Part shown: one piece after another, positions 5,543-6,363 of the stretch
Position numbering within the stretch: the stretch's first letter is position 1
Layout: each line of letters opens with the position of its first letter
Origin: CAYFMH01 sp964344775
GTDB taxonomy: Bacteria > Patescibacteriota > Gracilibacteria > UBA4473
Reading direction: 5' to 3'
Assembly (NCBI GenBank): GCA_964344775.1
Contig: CAYFOO010000073.1
Location: forward strand, 1-6,363
DNA length: 6,363 bases
The notes under the pieces: generated by a model
What the model saw: the letters and a program-made list of their open reading frames with translations, nothing else
What the model was told of the DNA's origin: nothing
The model's database searches: none
Translations under genes and position numbers: made by a program

Positions 5543-6355
5543 ATGAAACTCCTCATAACACTCCCCTCTCTCTACGTCCTCATCGTCTTCTTCTTTTTTA
5601 TTTTTCAGAAGAACCTCATCTTTTTCCCAACAAAACACCTGATAGAACCGCCTCCCACACTGAATGTGAAAGAGGTATTCTTTGAGACGGAAAATAATGA
5701 ACAATTGCATGCCTGGTGGGTCAAAACGGACGAAAAAGCAAAAACCGTGCTCTTTTTCCACGGGAATGCGGGAAATGTTTCTCATCGAACACCGGAGCTG
5801 CAGATTTTGAAAGAGTTGAGATTGAATGTTCTTATTTTTGATTATCGGGGATACGGGCGTAGCACGGGAAAAATCACAAAAGAATCTGATCTCTACGTCG
5901 ATGGTCAGGCCGCTTGGGATTTTTTGGTGAATGAACAAAAGATTGCTGAAAAAGACATCATCCTCTGGGGAAAATCGATCGGCGGTGGTGTTGCTTCAGA
6001 AATTGCACAAAATAAGGATATTTTTGCCGTTGTTTTTGAATCTTCCTTTTTTTCAGCCGAAGAAATGGCCCGGTATCACTACTGGTTTTTTCCGGTAAAA
6101 TGGTTTTTAAAATTTAAATTTGAAAGTGGTAAAAAAGTAAAAAACATCACCTCACCAGTTCTTGTGATCCATAGCGAAAGGGATGAAATCATCCCCTTTT
6201 CTCAAGGACAGAAGCTCTACGAGGCCGCCCCCGAACCAAAAACTTTCCTCCAAATACATGGGAAGCATAATGAAGGAATGATAGATTCGCGAGAGGAGTT
6301 TATGAAAGCTAAAAAGACCCCAGTTTTTTCAGCAGGTGATAGGGAATCAACGTGA
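5543..6355 (+). CDS. Membrane-anchored alpha/beta hydrolase (Bem46/ABHD13-like)
   Basis: A 270-aa serine hydrolase. Residues about 3-22 form a hydrophobic anchor (LLITLPSLYVLIVFFFFIF) followed by QKNLIFFPTK, the usual start of this family, so the catalytic domain probably lies outside the membrane. HGNAGN (73-78) is the oxyanion segment, DYRGYGRSTG (100-109) is conserved, GKSIGG (143-148) holds nucleophile Ser145, HSERDEIIP (210-218) holds Asp214, and GKHNEG holds His242. The triad is complete, so the enzyme is probably active, but the substrate (ester, thioester or peptide) cannot be told. The C-terminal helix reads REEFMKAKK and ends in a short tail, DREST, at TGA, slightly unlike relatives that end in a hydrophobic helix; a late frameshift is possible but not shown. 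It starts 4 bp after the four-helix-bundle gene without its own Shine-Dalgarno. By eye it has more G/C-ending codons than the other genes here, which could mean a different origin. Confidence 0.92.
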   Translation: MKLLITLPSLYVLIVFFFFIFQKNLIFFPTKHLIEPPPTLNVKEVFFETENNEQLHAWWVKTDEKAKTVLFFHGNAGNVSHRTPELQILKELRLNVLIFDYRGYGRSTGKITKESDLYVDGQAAWDFLVNEQKIAEKDIILWGKSIGGGVASEIAQNKDIFAVVFESSFFSAEEMARYHYWFFPVKWFLKFKFESGKKVKNITSPVLVIHSERDEIIPFSQGQKLYEAAPEPKTFLQIHGKHNEGMIDSREEFMKAKKTPVFSAGDREST

Positions 6356-6363
6356 GTTGTGCA

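Noticed and set aside
5516..5938. A 140-codon minus-strand open frame opposite the hydrolase.
   Set aside because: It is antisense to an alpha/beta hydrolase with all catalytic motifs and shows no family resemblance.
1..6363. CRISPR arrays, transposase genes, rRNA or ordinary tRNA genes.
   Set aside because: No spaced direct repeats, no transposase motifs, and the only tRNA-like fold is the acceptor and T-arm of tmRNA.

Overview
The window is AT-rich (roughly one third G+C by eye) and densely packed. It reads as bacterial with the standard genetic code. A TrmB-type regulator, a bifunctional Rel, a one-piece tmRNA, a stand-alone four-helix-bundle (23S-IVP-type) protein, start codons without a clear Shine-Dalgarno, and short AT-rich repeats such as (AACTTAG)4 together suggest a Patescibacteria/CPR-like genome. 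That placement is an inference from style; no marker gene here fixes it.

Left part (48-612, minus strand): the remains of a small HD-domain (p)ppGpp-hydrolase-like gene (SAH/Mesh1 size, about 188 aa when repaired). It is broken by one TGA and two 1-nt deletions, yet every HD motif is still readable. Divergent from it are two closely spaced plus-strand genes. At 678-2276 is a TrmB-like transcriptional regulator fused to a C-terminal methyltransferase-fold domain resembling guanidinoacetate N-methyltransferase (GAMT). Fifteen bases later, at 2292-4319, comes a full-length Rel/SpoT alarmone synthetase/hydrolase (HD, synthetase, TGS, zinc-finger, ACT). The regulator-Rel pair looks like an operon, so the fusion protein is a candidate metabolite-sensing controller of, or partner to, stringent-response signalling.

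Middle part (4306-5123): a good sigma70-type promoter sits on the 3' end of rel, and an (AACTTAG)4 repeat lies at its predicted transcription start. A perfect 18-bp palindrome follows, then a complete tmRNA gene (ssrA, 4548-4991). The tmRNA has an alanine-type G3-U70 acceptor pair, a T-arm, an encoded CCA, a pseudoknot PK1 and an unusually long 32-codon tag frame. A 10-bp perfect hairpin begins on the last base of its CCA, followed by an 85-bp segment bounded by 15-bp inverted repeats.

Right part (5188-6355): a four-helix-bundle protein of the 23S rRNA-intervening-sequence family, then after 4 bp a membrane-anchored alpha/beta hydrolase of the Bem46/ABHD13 type. The hydrolase has an intact catalytic triad and looks more G+C-rich than its neighbours.

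The most novel item is the TrmB-GAMT fusion. Its GAMT-like half keeps the family fold signatures but has lost two key acidic residues (SAM-ribose and substrate contacts in GAMT), so it may be a ligand sensor rather than an enzyme.
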